Below are positions 59,803 to 64,000 of a stretch of DNA of 64,000 bases, piece by piece. Position 1 is the first letter of the stretch, and each line of letters opens with the position of its first letter. The translations under genes and the position numbers were made by a program. Under the pieces are notes generated by a model that searched no databases, was not told the DNA's origin, and saw nothing but the letters and a program-made list of their open reading frames with translations. The stretch covers positions 266,080,057 to 266,144,056 of the forward strand of contig OY282559.1 in the NCBI GenBank assembly GCA_958295665.1. Direction: 5' to 3'. Source of the stretch: Tipula vernalis. Lineage: Eukaryota; Arthropoda; Insecta; Diptera; Tipulidae.

Positions 59803-60059
59803 AAATAATAATTATCATGAAGCAAACTAATTTACTTTTACGTTTCATATGATTTACTATTTAAACATCCTAAAACGATCTCAAATAATTGTCCGTACAC
59901 TTGCACTTTTGTGAAAATTAACACTAGCACATTAACAATTTATTATTTGTTTTACTCCTATTTTCAACTAACCGTAAATTACGAAATTTTGTTTGCGTAA
60001 AAGTTAATTACTAGTCGTACTTTTTTATGGCGAATGAAATATTGTCCAGTTAATTAAAA

Positions 60060-61045
60060 ATGTTTCATTCTCGTACCAAAAATAGTGTAGAAATTAAAAA
60101 ATTGATCATTAAATTGGAGAGTGAAGGTAAAAGTTTACAGGAAGTTTCCAAAATAACTATTCGCCCGCGATGTTCGATTCAATATATCATCCAGAACTCC
60201 CAAAAAACCAAATCACTAGAGATGGTTGTTCGGCGTGGTCGCAACCGAAAGCTGACCACACCTCAAATACATCTAATATAGAAGGCAATAAAACAGAATC
60301 GAAAGCTTAGTGCTTCAACGATCGCTGCGAAAATTTATCAAGAACCTCAGACAATACGCAATATTTTGCATAAACAAGAGTATCGTCGATGTGCGACACG
60401 CAAGAAATGTATTTGCCGACAAAAAAAATATTAAAAGCGCTTGGAATAATAAGCATTGGGATATGTGAGTGAGCCCGAAGAGTTCTGAGAAAATGTTATT
60501 CCTTCAGAAGGAACAAAAATTTAACGTTTTTGGTCCAGATGGGCGAGTTATGGTGTGGCGGAAACCGAACTCTGAACTTGAGTAAAACATGGTGGCGGAA
60601 GTATAATGGTTTGAAGAGCTTTTAGCTGAAGGGGTGCAGTACATTTGACCTTCATAATGAACCGGTTTAATTATTTGGATATTTTGAAGGATATAACAAG
60701 TGCTGAGAAAATGGGACATGGGCAAGAGTTTCGCTCCATACATGACAATGACCCGAAGCATTCGTCAAATCTGATAAAGGAATGGTTATTGTACAATGTA
60801 AAGTAAATACTTCCTCATCCTCCCCAGCCACCAGATCTCAACCCCATTGATAATTTATGCCATTATTTGGAGCGAAAGATCGGTGAACACCAAATTAGCG
60901 GCAAGGAACAATTAAAACGGGTCATTGTGGAGGAATGGGCCAAAAATTCCCCCCGAAATAACTCGGAAGTTGGCTTTCTCAATGAAAAGAAGGTTGCAAA
61001 GTATCATTTCATGAATAGGTTACAACACGAAATATTAGACCTAAC
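60060..61045 (+). pseudogene. Tc1-like transposase pseudogene inside the second Tc1-like element
   Basis: Plus strand. HTH region MFHSRTKNSVEIKKLIIKLE (60060) to a stop at 60279-60281, then scattered pieces: ATRKKC near 60398, HDNDPKHSSNLIKEWLL near 60745-60795 (second catalytic Asp) and PPDLNPIDNL near 60830-60860 (the usual catalytic Glu of IENLW is Asp here). The tail reads HYLERKIGEHQISGKEQL and IVEEWAKNS. Many stops and frameshifts; dead. Confidence 0.85.
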
Positions 61046-61300
61046 TTTTTTACCAAATTCCCTCAATTTCTTTGTGTGTACGGACATTATTTGAGATCGT
61101 TTTAGGCGGTTTAAATAGTAAATCTTATCAAACGTGAAAGTAACTTAATTTATATCTTGATTATTATTATTTTCAGGTTCTTAAATGTGATTTGAGTTTT
61201 AAAAAAATTAAAACTGAATTTTTTGTTTGATTTGTAATTGTTTTTTTTATAAATGTTTTCTTAACCGAGTGCTGTACGGACAATTTTTTGATACAGTGTA

Positions 61301-62856
61301 TATTAAGTTTGGCGGTTTTTTGATTTATTTTTTAAATACAATAAATCAAGAATAATCGTAATTTTTTTTAACAAACCATATTTACAATTGATAATGATAG
61401 TTTACCGAGACCCTTTTTATGCTTTATATATTTTTTATGGTCAAAATATTTGAGAAATAATTCCTTCGAGTATATAATGTCTAAGCTAAATGTAAAAACG
61501 GGTAGACAAAATTATGAGTAGATAACATAAAATAATTAAATTATTAAATGTTTTTTTAGTCATTTGAACATCCATAGAAAAGATTGAAAATGAAAACAAC
61601 CAAAACCAACACAAATGTATATAGACATTTGTGTTGATTTTGAAACAACCAAAACCAACAAAAATGTTTATACATTTAGTATAATAATTTAATAATTTAG
61701 TATAAACATTTTTGTTGGTTTTGAAACAACACATAAATTCAAAGCAAAATGCACACAAACAAAATAAAATTATTAAACAGAGAATTTGAGCTAACATTGC
61801 AGTGTTTCATTCTCTTCCAATTGTTGTTTTTGTAAAAAGATGATTTCAAAAATCAGAAAATTTCTTGTTCGTAGGTTTCCTTCTGTATATGTTATTTTTT
61901 TCTGTGCTCATACCCTTAGACGTATTGTTTAAAATTAGAAAGTGGTCAAGCATTTAAAAAAATATCCCAAGATTTAGGTATACAACATGTAAATACAAAA
62001 ATTTAGAAGAAAATATCCTTTTGTTCTAGTTAGATAGTAAACAAAACCGAATGCGTATAGTTATGTACATCGTTATCTCGAAATAAATTATACATATTTT
62101 TAAGAACACGTGAAACAAAGAAAATAAAATAAAATATTGTAATAAAATATTGAGAATAGAAAATTGAGTTTTATGAACATAATTAACACAAAAATTCAAA
62201 TGATTTCATTACGAAATGCAATGGGAAACGAAAAAACCATTATGAAAATTTTAGTAACGTTCGGTTGCGAAAATTTTCGTAATTCGATTTCAAGAATACG
62301 ATTTTAGGGTTTTCGTAATACTTTGACACTAACTCGCAATACGAAAGTTTTCGTAATGGTTCAAGAATAGTATCCCTCCTGGAGTGTCATGTTATAACCA
62401 TCACTTTTTTCGCTTCGATGAATTTTCGATAGAATAACTGTATTCCTTTGTTAAAATTATAAAATTTTAAAACAATTTAGTTGTAAAATATCGTTACTCT
62501 GTCGAAAATGCGTCGAAGCGAAAAAAGTGATAGTTATAACATGTCAGCCCTGATCAGTAACAAAAATATAGAAAAAATAAAGTTGACTTTGATATGTAAT
62601 TTGAAGTTAATCAAAAAAATGTTTAATCAAGACCCGAACTTTGGTTGAAAAGCAGGAATTGACAAATAAAAGATTCTTAAACACACAATAACAGAATATA
62701 TGTACACCATGTATATAGGAAACTCTCATTTCTCAATTTTCACTTTTTCGAGCTATTAAAGTGGGATACTTTAAATGGTTCACTCTAAATTTACCATTAT
62801 CATGGAGGCTAAAATCATTTACAATAAATAAAACTCCATAAATAAAAGTCTATCAT
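61301..62856. other. Gene-free DNA downstream of the DEG/ENaC gene
   Basis: 61590-61735 holds interlaced inverted repeats of caaaaccaacaaaaatg words around a short A/T centre. 62165-62370 is an inverted relative of 31560-31830 (cgaaaattttcgtaat words and atttcgtaatgaaatcattt). 62380-62560 repeats ttttcgcttcgatg in both orientations. No gene was recognised. Confidence 0.5.
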
Positions 62857-64000
62857 TTATTGATTGGTTTGCGATTTATTTCTATCACTTCCATACATTT
62901 TACATCCAGCTTTACATAAATGCCGTACCGCACAAAAATAAATCACCTCAAAAATGCTTAAAATTGAAGCGCCCAAAAAGAGTCCCATCAATCCACCAAA
63001 ATTTGATACTAAATCAGAAAATGAATAAAGTCTACTACGTGTAACACCAACGACTTGGGCATTATTCAAAAATATATTAACCATATTATTTCGGTGTGAC
63101 CAATCTGTATCGTTTACGATCAGCTTAAAAATTTTAAAATCAATTTTTTCGGTTGTTACTTTATACTCGTACTCAACGTAATTACATTCAGGTAGACAAT
63201 CACAATTTGTGTGCATACTAAGTATTTTATTGTAGTTTCCATGATGTTTGGTCCACGATTCTATAGTTTCTGCATAGTTATACATTTGGGAATAATTACT
63301 AGTTTTAGCTCCACATATTGGTGTTTCCGAATCCATTGGCAATGCAAATTGTACACAGTTAAATGTTTTCATTGTGAAATTTGCTAAACATTCCAATTTA
63401 CAATTAACTTTGTTGTAGTAGGAAAAATATTTCAAACTTCGTTCGTCCTGAAAATAACATTGACGGTGAGCGGGACTATAGTCTCTCAAATTTTCCGAAG
63501 TTTTCATCAGTTTTGGTGTTACTGCAATATTTGTAACCGTTTCATAATCAACCAAAATGTGGTCTTCATATGTGGTTGGATACACGCCTGGTGAATGCAA
63601 CACTATTTTAAACGCAATATTTTTCACTGGTTGGCATAACCTATTTATGGCGTCCTCAGCAGTACTCAAACTTAATCGTAGGCCAAAATCTTTTCCAACA
63701 CCAAACAGTGATGAGGGAAAAAATGTACTTCCATAGCCGGCCGTTAGATTATAGCCATGATTGGCATCCCAATTGATTGATTTCTGTGTTAAATTATTGT
63801 ATTGATATTTTTGTTGTATTTGGTCATCGTGTAATATATCCTGTGGTACATTAAAAGTAAAACAAACACCTTCATTGGTTAAGACTTCTGCAAATTTAGG
63901 TTCATCTTCATCATTTGCTTCATCTTCATCATTTGCTTCATCTTCAAATAGAAAATGGTTTCTGTACTCAGACGTTAATATGGTTTCGTGAAGTGTTGGG
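62857..64000 (-). CDS. Pickpocket-like DEG/ENaC sodium channel, C-terminal part
   Basis: Subunit of an amiloride-sensitive, trimeric plasma-membrane cation channel; insect pickpocket proteins act in touch, pain, taste and fluid handling. The frame is open from the window edge (64000) to the stop at 62857-62859, about 380 aa. Seen: the extracellular domain with Cys-rich segments (AHRQCYFQDERSLKYFSYYN; CKLECLANFTMKTFNCVQFA; NCDCLPECNYVEYEY) and TM2 near the end (FGGLMGLFLGASILSIFEVIYF, given here as FGGLMGLFLGAS and ILSIFEVIYF), which carries the family GxS-type selectivity region, then a short basic cytoplasmic tail ending KSQTNQ. An acidic EANDED tandem repeat lies near 63905-63950. The N-terminus and TM1 are outside the window. 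The exact subfamily member is not assigned. Confidence 0.93.
   Translation of the reverse strand, partial: PTLHETILTSEYRNHFLFEDEANDEDEANDEDEPKFAEVLTNEGVCFTFNVPQDILHDDQIQQKYQYNNLTQKSINWDANHGYNLTAGYGSTFFPSSLFGVGKDFGLRLSLSTAEDAINRLCQPVKNIAFKIVLHSPGVYPTTYEDHILVDYETVTNIAVTPKLMKTSENLRDYSPAHRQCYFQDERSLKYFSYYNKVNCKLECLANFTMKTFNCVQFALPMDSETPICGAKTSNYSQMYNYAETIESWTKHHGNYNKILSMHTNCDCLPECNYVEYEYKVTTEKIDFKIFKLIVNDTDWSHRNNMVNIFLNNAQVVGVTRSRLYSFSDLVSNFGGLMGLFLGASILSIFEVIYFCAVRHLCKAGCKMYGSDRNKSQTNQ

Larger units (their letters stand above)
50589..61298 (+). mobile_element. Second Tc1-like transposon, expanded by a 9-kb insertion
   Basis: The left end CACTGTCTCAAAAAATTGTC (50589) and right end GACAATTTTTTGATACAGTG (to 61298) are flanked by TA (50587-50588 and 61299-61300). 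The TIRs are long; the comparable segments run for about 330 bp once the insertion is left out. Without 50714-59802 the element is about 1.6 kb, a normal Tc1 size. Its transposase pseudogene lies at 60060-61045. Confidence 0.9.

Noticed and set aside
61486..61797. 103-aa minus ORF with hydrophobic and Cys-rich appearance
   Set aside because: It is a translation of interlaced inverted repeats of caaaaccaac words; no family resemblance.

Overview
This is nuclear DNA of an insect, most likely a fly (Diptera). Four host genes with short spliceosomal introns can be recognised: a tRNA-splicing endonuclease subunit (TSEN34), a WW-domain-binding protein (WBP2), the start of an equilibrative nucleoside/monoamine transporter of the ENT4 type, and a pickpocket-like DEG/ENaC channel. 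Almost everything else is old, nested transposable-element sequence in AT-rich DNA: Ty3/gypsy, Ty1/copia, I-group and Jockey LINEs, Tc1/mariner, Harbinger, a P element and many MITEs. No rRNA, tRNA, CRISPR or bacterial-type operon was seen.

Layout. 1-2300: 3' end of a gypsy element whose pol is broken by two MITEs. 2729-3656: TSEN34 (+). 4258-6641: WBP2 (-), convergent with TSEN34. 7073-9692: a MITE, then a deleted Harbinger element that carries a LINE insertion. 10400-15990: minus-strand LINE wreckage (I-group, then Jockey). 16629-22370: a short I-type retroposon, a mariner-like pseudogene and a long plus-strand I-group LINE. 23920-24449: first two exons of the ENT4-like gene (+). 24450-33480: intergenic or intronic DNA with MITEs, a CAACYC-rich satellite and a second copy of the short I-type retroposon. 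34690-38050: 3'-truncated copia (-). 38445-44739: mariner-like element split by a complete copia element with LTRs, PBS and TSD. 44921-46389: duplicated repeat block and an octamer-bearing TIR element. 47249-48965: Tc1-like element with very long TIRs. 49150-61298: P-element pseudogene, cut off upstream by a second Tc1-like element, which itself holds a 9.07-kb ORF-less insertion. 62857-64000: DEG/ENaC gene (-), running off the window.

The most unusual object is the 9,066-bp insertion at 50714-59779. It is flanked by a 23-bp direct repeat, ends in a TCAA microsatellite, has no credible long ORF, and contains two giant foldback hairpins and three diverged repeats of a tail-like module. It looks like one non-coding unit inserted by target-primed reverse transcription, but that is inference.

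The host genes have no evident functional link to each other. Many frameshifts in the transposons fall in or near homopolymers, so some could be assembly errors.
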